From the NCBI GenBank assembly GCA_000328365.1, contig KB297741.1, forward strand, positions 1,094,598-1,158,597: a stretch of DNA of 64,000 nt. The letters are read 5' to 3'. Positions 11,533-21,940 of the stretch are shown here, piece after piece. The DNA is from Capitella teleta (lineage: Eukaryota; Annelida; Polychaeta; Capitellidae). The notes under the pieces were generated by a model. It saw only the letters and a program-made list of their open reading frames with translations. It did not search any database and was not told where the DNA came from. Position 1 is the first letter of the stretch; every line of letters starts with the position of its first letter. Position numbers and translations under genes: made by a program.

Positions 11533-11786
11533 ATGAATTCTGTACATGAAAGCATTCAGACCTTACCGATAACTTTCCTATGGGACGGCTATCATGCAGC
11601 GCTCCAGAAGCATGGAACAGTTTCCCAACAAACGGGGTGTAATGTCTCAACCATTCGTCGCCTACCCCAGCATATTGCCATTGACACCGTAGACCGACTT
11701 CGTACTAAAGTGGCGGTTAAGTGACAGGAACACCTAATCCAATGAGCGCACATCCAGGACAGGTTTAAAACAGCCATTCTAACAAC
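11533..11786 (+). pseudogene. Tc1 transposase, N-terminal part
   Basis: The frame from 11533 reads HTH-like sequence (TVSQQTGCNVSTIRRLPQHI) and then, after a stop and frame change, DRFKTAILTT next to the LINE junction, which matches the second DNA-binding segment of Tc1-like transposases. It continues in the same strand sense after the inserted LINE. Confidence 0.6.
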
Positions 11787-12316
11787 ATGTGGAGCCTCTC
11801 TGGCCGAAGGCCACTGATGCTCACATAGCAAACTATCGCAATTCTCTTAGCGAATCCACTGAGGATCTCACACCACCTTACGAAGCACTTCGATGTGATT
11901 CTCCCCAATGTGCTGCTCATACGGAGACCAAATTGTCCTACTATAATGCGCTAATCAGTCTTTGTCTTTCTTCTGGTCGCAGGTCTATTCCGCACTCCTC
12001 CGTGTCCCGATCAGGTAGCCGACGATCAGTCCCTTTCTGGTCGACGCATGTAAGACCCCTGAAAGATAACGCACTCTTTTGGCACGCTATCTGGAAGTCA
12101 TGTGACTCTCCCGCCACTGGTGCTGTGGCCAATATCCTACGCTCTACGCGTGCAAAATATCATCGTGCAATGATTCAAACAAAATGACCAGCTCGCTCGT
12201 TTCACTCGCATGGGTGAACATTTTGTAAATCAGGGGCGTGATGATTTTTGGACTGAAGTGCAGAAAATGCGTGGCAATAATAGTGATGATTACCTGTCTG
12301 AAGATGATATTGCTCT

Positions 12317-14045
12317 TTGTTTTCGCGAGAAGTACAACACCCTGTACAACAGTGTTGGTTATGTGCCAGAAGAAATGGCCGTTTGAGACAGGAAATCGAA
12401 GCCAATGCATGTCGTCATGAGGGAGAGATGTGCCGCTCTCATGTGCTCAGTATCCGAGATGTTACCATTGCTGTGAGTAACCTTAAGCGGGGCAAGCATG
12501 ATGGTCACTTGGGGCATTACTCTGATCATCTCCGTTTTGCTCCTAACCGTTTTCTTTGCTGCTTATCTCTGACTCTCAACAATTTGCTCGTGCATGGTCT
12601 TGTTCCAGATGAAATGGCTCTATCTACCGTTTCTCCGATTCCGAAGAACAAGCGCAAAAGTTTGAATGACTCTGATAACTACCGGGCTATTGCCTTAAGC
12701 AGTATAATCGGTAAGATGCTCGACAGGGTTCTGATTGAGAAATGTTCTGCTCTGACTGATACCTCTGATCTCCAGTTTGGTTTCAAGGCACGTCATTCTA
12801 CCAACCAATGTTCGTTTGTTGCCAGGGAGATAATTGAATATTATCACAGCCGTGATTCTGATGTCTATATTACTTTACTTGATGCCTCTAAGGCCTTCGA
12901 CAGAGTTAAATACACGGCACTGTTTCGCATTCTGATCTCAAAAAGTGTCTGTCCGATTGTGGCCAGATTTCTGCTGAACTTGTACACGCAGCAGCAGATA
13001 CGGGTGCGTTAGGGTGCATCGCACACTGACAGCTTTGCCTCATCATATGGCGTGAAGCAAGGAGGCGTACTGTCTCCGCTTCTCTTTTCACTCTATCTAG
13101 ATCCTCTACTGCGACAGCTGGAATCATCTGCATTCGGATGTTGGATTGGTTTCCAGTACTGTGGCGCTCTTGCCTACGCTGATGATGTCGTACTAATTGC
13201 ACCCACTCTCAGAGCAGCGAAGGAGCAATTGAAGGTATGTGCTCAGTACGCACAGACATACCAGGTATCTTTCAATGCAACAAAAAGTAAATTGATTCCT
13301 CTATGCCGTAACGATCCTCTCACCTCTACAGCATTCAGTGTGAGCCTGATGGATGAGCCAATCGAATGTGCTGCACAAGATAAACACCTGGGGAATGTTA
13401 TTGGGTTTTTTTAGTGAGGAAGAGGTTATTAATAATGTCATCAAGGACTTTAACAAAAGGGTCGGGATGATTCGGTCCCACTTTAAGTGGCTTGCTCCCG
13501 ATTGTGCGTATCATCTGTTCAAATCATTCTGTATGCCTCTGTATGGGTCCGTTCTTTGGAACTTTTCACACCGGTCAGTAAATCGGTTTTACACTGCATG
13601 GCGTAAAGCTATTCGATGCATACTGCATCTACATCCGCGCTCTCACTCATGTTTTCTCGCTCCAGTCTGCAATGATGTTGATGTTGAAATTCAGCTACTG
13701 TGCCGCAACGTCAGGTTCCTTCGGTCTTTGGAAAGAAGCAATAACCGTGTTGTGCGGTGCTGCTTTCAGTTGGTTCAGAACGGCAGTCGCTCTACTGTTA
13801 GCCGCTCGTTCTCTAAGCTGTGTGACGTCACTCAGAAATCCCGTCATCATATTGTGGAAAGTGTTTGTCATCCAACTGCTCTGTTCGAAATCAGCAACGA
13901 TCACGAAGAAATAGCTGGCTTAATCAGGGATCTCCTTGCTCTGAGAGCTGAATTAAAGCTGGATCAGAACCTAAATGCTCATGATATTGAATTCCTGCGG
14001 CTGCGAGATATTGAATTCTCTATACAAGAGCTATGTACCGCCTGA
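12317..14045 (+). pseudogene. LINE reverse transcriptase remnant
   Basis: Three consecutive open segments (12317-13012, 13052-13414, 13353-14045) encode the RT palm, fingers and thumb and the C-terminal region of one LINE polyprotein, with the lesions listed under the element. The copy is inactive. Confidence 0.85.
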
Positions 14046-14160
14046 AGCTGTGCTTCAACTCATTGATACTTTTTTTCCCTCTCATTCATTATATTCTTTC
14101 TGTTCTTTTTGCACCCCGGTCCGTTCAGATTGACCCTAGAAAAAAAAATTATTTTCACTG

Positions 14161-14190
14161 AATTATTATTATTATTATTATTATTATTTT
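14161..14190. repeat. (ATT)n microsatellite in LINE 3' UTR
   Basis: Ten ATT units near the LINE 3' end. Several CR1/L2-type LINEs end in short tandem repeats, so this may mark the element's natural 3' region. Confidence 0.75.
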
Positions 14191-14249
14191 CACTAAAATC
14201 ACATTGATGTTCAATGAAGAACGAATAAACATATATATATAGAGCGACC

Positions 14250-15316
14250 CACAACCGATTAACCTCTTCAATATCAGACCGACACTGGCTTCGGGAACAG
14301 AGATTAAGGTCTCGGATCGCTTCCGAAGATCCAATCCTGATTGCTGAGAGACGTCATCGTTGTCTTCAGTGGACGCGATTGCGTCATAATTCAGAAATGG
14401 ATCCAACAGAGGTGGAAAAGTGTCCTCTTCACAGACGAGAGTCACAACTGCGTAGAGAGAGTGATGGGGTTTTACGGCTCCACCCAATCCGATTGGATGA
14501 TACGGGCGCCAGAACAGAAATTCCAAGAGTTTTTTATCCTGCATACCACCATAGACAGTAGTACACAGCGACCAGCCTTGTTACTGCAGAGTCACCGAAG
14601 AATTACAATTATAACGAATTACAATTATAATTCACAATCATAACGCCCGTGGCCTGATCGGGTCTCGAACCCGAGACCTCGACCCCCACGGTCGGCATTG
14701 GATTGTAGTCAGCGGTTTAACCCACCGAGCTATCCGGTGCCCCTCACAACTGCGTAGATAGGTCAGACAGGAGGCGGTGCATGTGGAGAAGAAGGGAAGA
14801 ACAGTTCCGAGATTGCCTCATCCATGAGCAGGATAGTTGAGGTGGAGCCAGCCTCATGGTGCGGAGAGCCATTTCAGACAACACACAGACTCCCCGCTTT
14901 ATGATTCAAAGAATCTTTAATGCAAGACGGTGCATCACAGAGGTCCTGGAACTAACAGTCATCCCTTTCCTTCTAGGGTACCCTGAAATCCGGTTCTTTC
15001 AGCAAGATAATGCACAGCCTCATTCAGCTCCGGTCACTAGAGACTTCTCAGAAGATAAGGCCATCTCTACAGTGTCTTGGCCGACTTACTCGCGCGAACA
15101 GTCTCCAATCGAGCATCTTTGGGATCAACTAATAACAGATACCTCCCACCGCCGCCTTCCCCCTTCTGGGAATTCCTGAAAACCGCTTGCAGCCGCTCTC
15201 GAAGATTGGGGGAACATCCCTCAAGTCAGAATCCGACCGCTTTGCAACAGCTTGCGGCGAAGGTGCACGGAATGACTGGGTGTGATAGGCGGACACACCC
15301 GATATTGATCCTGTGA
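14250..15316 (+). pseudogene. Tc1 transposase, catalytic and C-terminal part (SINE-interrupted)
   Basis: Before the SINE the + strand encodes LIAERRHRCLQWTR and a VLFTDES-like stretch (first catalytic Asp region). After it come IRFFQQDNAQPHSAPVTRDF and SREQSPIEHLWDQL, the DN-PH and SPIEHLWD-L signatures of Tc1-like DDE transposases. Several frame changes show that it is dead. Confidence 0.8.
14457..14743 (-). mobile_element. tRNA-derived SINE, copy 3 (full length), inserted in Tc1-like element
   Basis: Minus-strand copy with tRNA head (A box TAGCTCGGTGGG, B box GGGTTCGAGACC) and body. Bounded by a perfect 15-bp duplication, TCACAACTGCGTAGA, at 14442-14456 and 14744-14758, so the Tc1 sequence continues exactly across it. 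The distal body lacks about 45 bp (the CCCCGGTCCCGGGCC segment) relative to the 55.3-kb copy. Confidence 0.92.
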
Positions 15317-15512
15317 ATTTCACCTTTGACCCCATTGTCCTTGTTGAAAGAAAACCAGTCATTCACAATCGGTTTGTTTTTGCTGAATTTTGGTCAACAT
15401 TTTGCAAATGAAACATCTTCATAAGCTCATAAAAATTGAGTTTGTATAAATGCATACAAATTAAACTGTGCTGTTATATGTCAGGTGTGTGTTTCTTTTA
15501 CCTCTAAGTATA

Positions 15513-16690
15513 TAATAGAAATATGATAGGATTACACGAAGAAACCAGAAGCACCATATATATACCCTGTATAGGCCTATAAACAATATTTAATTATTTA
15601 AAGGGAAATTTCGTCATTTCGTTTTTCTTGGCGCTTTTCACTCTGTGTCCCGGCATCTATTGTGCACGTGATGAAGTGAGGACACGATCACAACAAGCCC
15701 TAATCCAGGGTGACATTTCAACTACAAACAGCCTGTGATCAGATAGTGCCATTCAATGCAGCTGATCAGGTGTGAGTGAAGCGAGTTTGCATACCTCCAT
15801 TCATGCGACTGAACACATAGCGCCCCCTCACCTCGCTCGTGTGATCTTTCATCTCATTATCATCGGGGTAATGTGACAGAAAGGTCCTCCAAAGATCAGG
15901 GCCGTGCATTTGAGAGGAATGAAAAGAGCATTGACGTCAAATGACACCAATGGGATCACAGCGGATCCAGTATTCCACTTTCCTGTATTTGCAGGCGAAA
16001 CAAACAGGGCCAGAACAACAAGTATACAATTATTATGCCTATAAAAGGAAAGGATATTATTATAAAATCCACGACATCGGAAACTAGAGGTTCAATTTAA
16101 GACAAAAGTTATTTACATCATAATTACGAAACTTGCGCTGGTAAAATTTTAGTCAAAAGCCAAGATTCTCGCACAACCGGATGTTGAGAGCGGAGCTTGG
16201 CCGATCCAGTGCTTATTCATATATCAGTGGTGGTTACACCGTTACAGCGAAGGAAAAGGTGCCTAGTAATTTGAAGCTAATCAACTTATTATCAATATAG
16301 GCAGCTCGTCATTATAAAACCTTTGAGCGTACTACTTACTATTGCTGAATCGTACTGTCTAAATCATGTCATTATAGTCCATTGTTGAGTGGGAAAATGG
16401 AGCTCTGAATAAATTCGAGCGTTTGTGGGAATCCCCAATTTCCCGTCACAACGCACTAACCTTGCTCTGTCCCAATTGGCATTCGAAATCGATAAATTCT
16501 TAATTATTGCACATTGTTGTTAAATATCACGTGATCTAGTTTCGGTGTTTTTCTTTGCTCTCGGGGTCTTCGGGTTACAGAAATCGCCCTCTCTCCAGTA
16601 TCACCCTCTTGATCTTTTGGCTCTGGAATTCCCTTTTCCGGGGAGCTTTGTTCCACAACCGCTATAATCAAAATTAATAAGACTCTTCAT
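15513..16690. other. Intergenic, no gene seen
   Basis: No frame, splice-bounded exon or repeat end is convincing here. Sequence is AT-rich with a somewhat more GC-balanced stretch at 15640-15970. Confidence 0.45.
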
Positions 16691-16694
16691 AGTA

Positions 16695-16960
16695 TTACCA
16701 TAAACATGCAAACATTCTCTCAAAGATTTCTCTACAGACAGAAAGAGGCAAAAATAAAAGCAGTCCAAAAATTGACCCTTGAGGAACTCCTGACGTAATA
16801 GCTTTCCGTCGAGATTCTCTACCCTCAATTACAAATATCCTCTGAATAACATCTGATAAATAGTCACAAAACCAGTCCAATAACACTCCAGAAATATTTA
16901 TAATCCTGGTGTGACTGTTCTTGGTTGAAGGCTGTTTTCTAGTAGCTATTAGAAAAGCGA
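16695..16960 (-). pseudogene. LINE reverse transcriptase fragment
   Basis: Minus-strand reading contains SGVLLDWFCDYLSDVIQRIF, then VIEGRESRRKAITSGVPQGS and IFGLLLF. This matches the conserved RT block W-x-YLSDR-Q-V-I-G-S...GVPQGSILGPLLF of CR1/jockey-type LINEs. Only about 90 residues survive and the flanks are unrelated, so it is an old fragment. Confidence 0.8.
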
Positions 16961-16989
16961 GGATCGGCTTCGGGGCTGCAAGCACAACC

Positions 16990-17637
16990 AGTATCTGTCA
17001 CTCTCACGTATTGTGGTGATCAAAATCAATATCAGAATTCAAATGTCTTATTATCCAATCCGCTTCGAACCCCTTGTTCATTTCGTTCTCTGTGGTGGGG
17101 TTTCACGTGTCATATGACTCAATTTTTGGGGGGGATAGTCTTTGCACGAGTGGTGTAGAATGTCAGAGATATGAGATATCCCACCCTTTCAAAGACACGC
17201 TCCCAAGGTATCAAGGTATTATTATTTTTTGAGTGCTGTATATATAAATTTTTAATAACTAATAACAATAATATATTATCAATGATTATCTTGAATATGT
17301 AGGTTTTGCAGGTTTAAACAAATCAACTTAATATTGACTTAAAACTGACGAAAATTCAAAATATATTACCGGATACTGTTGAGGGAGTAACATAGAAGGG
17401 CATTTGAAGTTATGATTATAACTGAAGCGTTGAGCAGGAAACTGAGTGATTGCTCGGTTGCTGGGTTGCTGTCTCTCCACACGCAAATCCACTTCTTAGT
17501 CCATCGCATGGCCTCGATCAGCAGAGCACGTGTCGAGAGGGATGTCTGGAACGGACACTTGCTTCTTCTTGATTCTGAAGTGAGTCAAATGAAACCAAAG
17601 TGAGCAGATTCATGCAAAATGATGCCTCTATCAATAG
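16990..17637. other. Intergenic, no gene seen
   Basis: AT-rich, with a short G run near 17129-17137. No supported feature. Confidence 0.45.
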
Positions 17638-18227
17638 TACAGGGTGATTCATAACTCTATTCACAGCACGTGGGGAACGAAGGGTCTTCCTATGAAGCAG
17701 ACGATTACACCATAGAATTTATAGTGAGAGTGTTGAATTTTCATTCATAATAGATTCATTTATAAACCAGAGCCTGCCCTTTTTGGTCATTTCATCTTGA
17801 GTATCCCTTAAGTATTGAGCCAACTGTTGTCAATGCTTATTATAAAAGAAATTTTCGAATATATCTTGTGAAATCAAACCACAGCATTGGTTATAACTTA
17901 TAACTAATTGGTTATTCAAGCAAAATTCATTATGATAAATTCCAGATTGAAGGTGTGTCGTTGCGATGATTGTGATTGTGATTATGATTAAATTATGATT
18001 ATGATTGAAAAATACAGAGCGTCGACGCAGCGTCGTTTAGTCGAAGTTATAAGATTATTTGGAGAAGAAATATAAAATAAAATATGTAAGAGGTTACTGT
18101 AAACTATTAATGATAATCAATTTTTATTATATATAGCGCAGTTTCAGAGGCAATACAATTTTGTAACCCATTGGGCCACATTGAAAATTCCCCATATACT
18201 ATGAATAGACTAATGAATCACCCTGTA
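17638..18227. mobile_element. TIR element, Tc1/mariner-like MITE
   Basis: Left end TACAGGGTGATTCATAACTC and reverse-complemented right end TACAGGGTGATTCATTAGTC form matching inverted repeats of about 28 bp, both starting at TA. At 590 bp with no transposase frame, this is a nonautonomous element. CAGGGTG termini with TA targets are common in mariner-like groups. Confidence 0.75.
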
Positions 18228-19564
18228 CTATAGATCGAGGCATCACCAAATGTGTAGCTGCCCGGTTTCAGGTTGCTATCTTCTATGGATCTGATTTATT
18301 TCTGATCCAACAATGACTTTTTTAATGTGAACAATGAAAAACATAGAAAACTAATAACATCAGATGTAATCATCATTCGGCATCCTTGATTTATATTCGA
18401 ATGCATTTTTCTACCTTGCAGCTGTTTCGCCATAAGTCCAGATGGCGGTCACCTCAATGGTGTATTTCAGGATTGTCTCTTTCATAAAGTCGACATTCTC
18501 TGGATGATTACACTGCGCTGAGCATAAATAGTTTGTTATTGCTCTCGGATGTTGTAAATGACGCCATTATGTTGGGCTGGACTCCTTCATGTTGTTTTTC
18601 AGGTTTTATCATTGCTTTTAGTTTCGTGGATTAGCAACTCCCTCCTCCTCCCTTTTCTTCTCCTTCTTCTGTTCTTGATGGAAAGGAAGACTAACATAGA
18701 TTTGCATGAAAGCCCGAAGCAAATTTAGTGACCATCTATACATTTGGTTCGTTCAACTTTTTGTCCTCAAATCATCGTTATGTATTCTTGGATCCGAATG
18801 CCTCTAGCAGCCTAATGGCATCTGTCCATGTGATACTCTTCACTCTCCCATAAAAACACAAAGAACCCTTCCTGGCACTGTCATCGATACGCTCCTCCGC
18901 TAAAACCCCTCAATTGTTGAGTAGATGAGGGGAGAGGGAGAGGGAGTTCAGCCGGGGGATAAAAACTTGCACAGAGGTCTGGTTTGACGAATGTCAGTGA
19001 GTGGGAAATGCTTCCCTGTATTCCTATCCTCCTACGCATTGAAAGCCTTTTGAAGGATGACCGTTGTCAGAGGAGTATCACAATGAACCAATTCAAAAGC
19101 TTGACCACTTCGTGAAATATGAGCATGAGTGGACAAAGATGCGATTACCGTGTACGATATAAAATGGCTATTTCATGGCTCTGAACCTATTTCTACGTAA
19201 ATGACATTAGTATTATATGAAGAGATGGCATTGATGTGAGATTGGGTGCACATCGTAGTCCGTTAAATCTGAGAGAAGGGGCTTATTCTTTTGTTTTCTG
19301 CTTTATTTATATTTTTATTTATTGTTTCAACTAATCAGAAACTGTCGTTTGATTATCTACGTGTAATTACTGCCCATAAATCTACGTCATAGATTTCCGA
19401 AACAACAATCCACTAATCGTTATGCTCTGTTAACGCGAACCAATTATGAATTACTTTCTCATGTCACTTCTACAATATGAAAGTGCAGTTCCTTGACGTT
19501 TTTCCCTTTACGACAGACTGCAATGCTATTCCGACGGTGGAGGTCGACAGCTGATCAGGTCACT
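18228..19564. other. Intergenic, no gene seen
   Basis: No supported gene or repeat boundary. Contains a CT-rich stretch at 18641-18672. Confidence 0.45.
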
Positions 19565-19812
19565 GGCGTTATAATTGTGTATGATAATTGTAATTCGTTG
19601 TACATGTATGTACTTCTTCGGTGACCTGGCAGTACTGCATGACTGCACGACAAAGCCGGGCGCTTTGTACTGTTGTCTCTAGTAGTATAATGTACTCGTA
19701 TGCAAAACAATTAAAGAACCATCCGGATAAGAATAGGAGGAAAGTCTCGGTCCCGGATTTCTGTTATGGCGCCCATATCGCCCGAGTGGATTACGGGGAA
19801 CCGAAAACCCAT
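19565..19812 (+). mobile_element. tRNA-derived SINE, copy 4 (diverged, 5'-truncated)
   Basis: Shares the body order with the other copies (GGCGTTATAATTGTG, CTTCTTCGGTGAC, AAGCCGGGCGCTTTGTACTG, GTCCCGGATTTCTGTTATGG, GGCGCCCATATC, GGGGAACCGAAAACCC) but with many substitutions. No tRNA head and no clear target duplication. It is the oldest of the six copies. Confidence 0.8.
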
Positions 19813-20037
19813 TCACGTCTCATGGACATTTCCAGCGAGAAAACCGTTCATGCAGGACCAAATCAATCCGATAACTGTTCAAAGATACACGGAGCCACAT
19901 GAAATAATCATATTAGAGGCTGATGTGGTGTTCTTAATCGAGGATTGAGATCCGATGGACCATGCCTGAGATATTCTAGTATTGGACTAGGGCGTATATA
20001 CCGCGATGCTCAAACTGCCATGCTGTTCCTTGGCCCC

Positions 20038-20075
20038 AAAAAAAAAAACAACAAAAAAAAAAAAAAAAAAAAAAC
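20038..20075. repeat. A-rich tract
   Basis: Poly(A) interrupted by CAAC. It could be the tail of an unrecognised retrotransposed sequence ending near 20037. Confidence 0.6.
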
Positions 20076-21228
20076 AACATCGCATCAACTCATTAGGAAG
20101 TTAGGAACTGATTGTGATAAAGGACACGTGATATCGCATACCGAATATTGAACAGTGCATGTGTATGATGTGTTACTACATGTAGTACCATTTTGTGTAC
20201 CTGCTTAGGTACAATATGGTATGTAAGACAAGATGTTGACGTCCGTGATATTTGATATACAGTAAATGGAATGACCGGCTCATCACTATTTGTTAAGATC
20301 TGATAACTAAACGAGGTTAATTCTCCCAATGCAACTGAATACATACGCAAGTATATGTTAATGATTAGTTAGTTCTACTAACCCAAGACAGTCATTGCGA
20401 TAGAGATATTTTGCATATTACTACAGAATAATCGGATTAAAAAATAAGAAAGGTATGAAAGTTACTCTTTATTTGTTCATTAACGGGTCAAGCTACGAAC
20501 AAAAAGCTTCCGATAATAAAAGAGTATAAATAAGGATGCAGGCTACTATTTTTTGGTTCCTTAACTCTATCGTAATCAAGTTGCTTGAGATCTAGTAACT
20601 ACGATTATATATGATCATTCCTCGACATGTTTCTGCGGACCAGTTAGATGCCCCCGTTGTCCTTGTCGAATTACTCAAAAGTAAAAAAAGTAAACACAAA
20701 CAAAAAGTAAACAAATTAAGGTTAATCATTTTAATGTGATCCGCTGATCCCGTGTTCATTTGCATTTTAATGTATTCGCACGGATATTTGCTCATTTTGG
20801 ATCTCTCAATCATTAATATTTTTATTCATTTTTATTTTTATTTTTTGCTTCAGGGTACACCAATTTTCGATAATCCTGTTCTACTGAGTGTTTATCCTAA
20901 CATCATAAAACAATAACAGTTTAACACCAACACTCTTCCATCTCAACCTCATCACGAAGCCAGGAAGATGATCGCTGATATCAATTTAATGAACAAATTA
21001 CATAACTAATACAAATTACATAACTAACCCGCTATCTAAGCTAATAATTAGTGTCGTTACAATCTTATCCTGGTTGATAGTTAATTGAATCAACAAATGA
21101 TAACAATAAATTAAGGTACACCTTACGTATTTAAGGTCAACAAACCCATCATGTCAGAAGAGCCATCGCTCCGAAACGATGGATGAACAAATGTAGTAGG
21201 AATATCGGAATCTCATTTGAATTAATGA
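20076..21228. other. Intergenic; possible old repeat near 20860
   Basis: No gene. The stretch around 20869-20895 (TAATCCTGTTCTACTGAGTG) recurs near 35694 with small changes. A short direct tandem (CAAATTACATAACTAA-like) lies at about 20996-21026. Confidence 0.4.
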
Positions 21229-21940
21229 TTAAAGGGATGGGGAACTAAATTTTAAGTGATGTTCTATTGACTCATAGCACCAATTGATAGCATTCCGTGC
21301 CAAGAACACCCTGCCTGGATGCAAGCGTAAGGAAATAATGCATTCCGAATATCGGGGTTAGCATTGCGCCTATGGGAGAATGGCCTCCATTGCGAAGTAT
21401 AGGAGGCAAACGTCAGCTGATGGCTTGGTTTGGCTGATGGCTGATTGGTCCCGTTCCCCTCGTGAAGCTATCGATTTCAGCCAATCAGAGCAGAGCATCT
21501 TCGCCATAAAAGGACATCTCTGTTGTTTACGAAACGAAAGCGCATGCGTGGTGCACTCTGGCTGACCTTTTTACTGTTTCAGGATGAGAAACGTGGTAGG
21601 TGTCCTAGAAAATCGCTTGTTAAAATAAGAAAAATAGTGAAAAATATTTTTTGTTTGCGCCTGGCTGGTGGCAAAATGACTATTCTATCTATTTCCGAAA
21701 AGAAAATAAAACAATATCCAGGGGTTTAGTCGCAGGACACGCTGATATGACGAGGCCCATTGTAAAAGATGGGGAACTCGGTGTTTCATCACAGCTGCTG
21801 ACGTCACGCCTAATTAGCATTATATCTCCCGCGAAATCCTTAGCGATGATATTCCTTGTGTGGGCCAGGCATAGGAATCATTTTTGGTGCATCATATAAC
21901 GACTCAAAGTCCATTTTTAACCAGTTCTCCCTCCCTTTAA
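21229..21940 (+). mobile_element. TTAA-flanked MITE family 1, copy 1
   Basis: Both ends sit on TTAA and form an imperfect inverted repeat (TTAAAGGGATGGGGAACT and, reverse-complemented, TTAAAGGGAGGGAGAACT). TTAA targets point to a piggyBac- or Kolobok-type transposase supplied elsewhere. The 712-bp interior carries promoter-like motifs: ATTGG at 21444, CCAAT at 21481, a TATA-like CATAAAAGG at 21505, and an NRF1-like GCGCATGCG at 21540. It also has an acceptor-like TTTTTACTGTTTCAG near 21570-21584. Copy 2 is at 39122-39832 (minus), about 97% identical where I compared them. Confidence 0.85.

Larger units (their letters stand above)
11790..14245 (+). mobile_element. LINE (non-LTR retrotransposon), 5'-truncated, inserted in Tc1-like element
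   Basis: Starts in the linker between endonuclease and reverse transcriptase (WPKATDAHIANYRNSLSE at 11801; FWHAIW; RSTRAKYHRAM) and continues through the RT to a 3' UTR with an (ATT)n run at 14161-14190. The endonuclease region is missing. RT motifs seen: DNYRAIALSSIIGKMLDRV, FGFKARHSTNQC, LLDASKAFDRVKY, GVKQGGVLSPLLFSLYLDPL, and the catalytic AYADDVV at about 13173. Damage includes an in-frame TAG at 13011, a frame change in the linker near 12190-12317, and another at a T-run near 13405. The family looks CR1/L2/jockey-like but I cannot fix the clade. Confidence 0.88.
11287..15512 (+). mobile_element. Tc1-like transposon split by a LINE and a SINE
   Basis: Outer ends are inverted repeats: TACTTAAGAGGCAAAAGAAA at the left and, reverse-complemented, TACTTAGAGGTAAAAGAAAC at the right, each beside TA. 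The left part (11533-11786) encodes a degenerate N-terminal transposase; the right part (about 14250-15316) encodes its middle and C-terminus. They are separated by a LINE (about 11790-14245), and the right part is cut again by a SINE (14457-14743). Removing the two insertions leaves a typical Tc1 length of about 1.5 kb. Confidence 0.85.

Noticed and set aside
14341-14643. 100-codon plus-strand frame across the SINE and Tc1-like element
   Set aside because: Crosses the SINE insertion junction, so it is a chance fusion of repeats.
19621-19902. 93-codon frame at 19.6 kb
   Set aside because: Lies mainly in a diverged SINE copy.
21380-21565. A 61-codon frame (MASIAKYRRQTSADGLVWLM...) present in all three family 1 MITE copies
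   Set aside because: Differences between copies are about as often replacing as silent (3 to 2 between copies 1 and 2; 2 to 2 between copies 1 and 3). There is no sign of protein-level constraint; low overall divergence explains the shared frame.
21523-21729. Second shared frame in the same MITEs (RKRMRGALWLTFLLFQDEKR...)
   Set aside because: It overlaps the first in another frame, so at most one could be real, and it drifts with the element.
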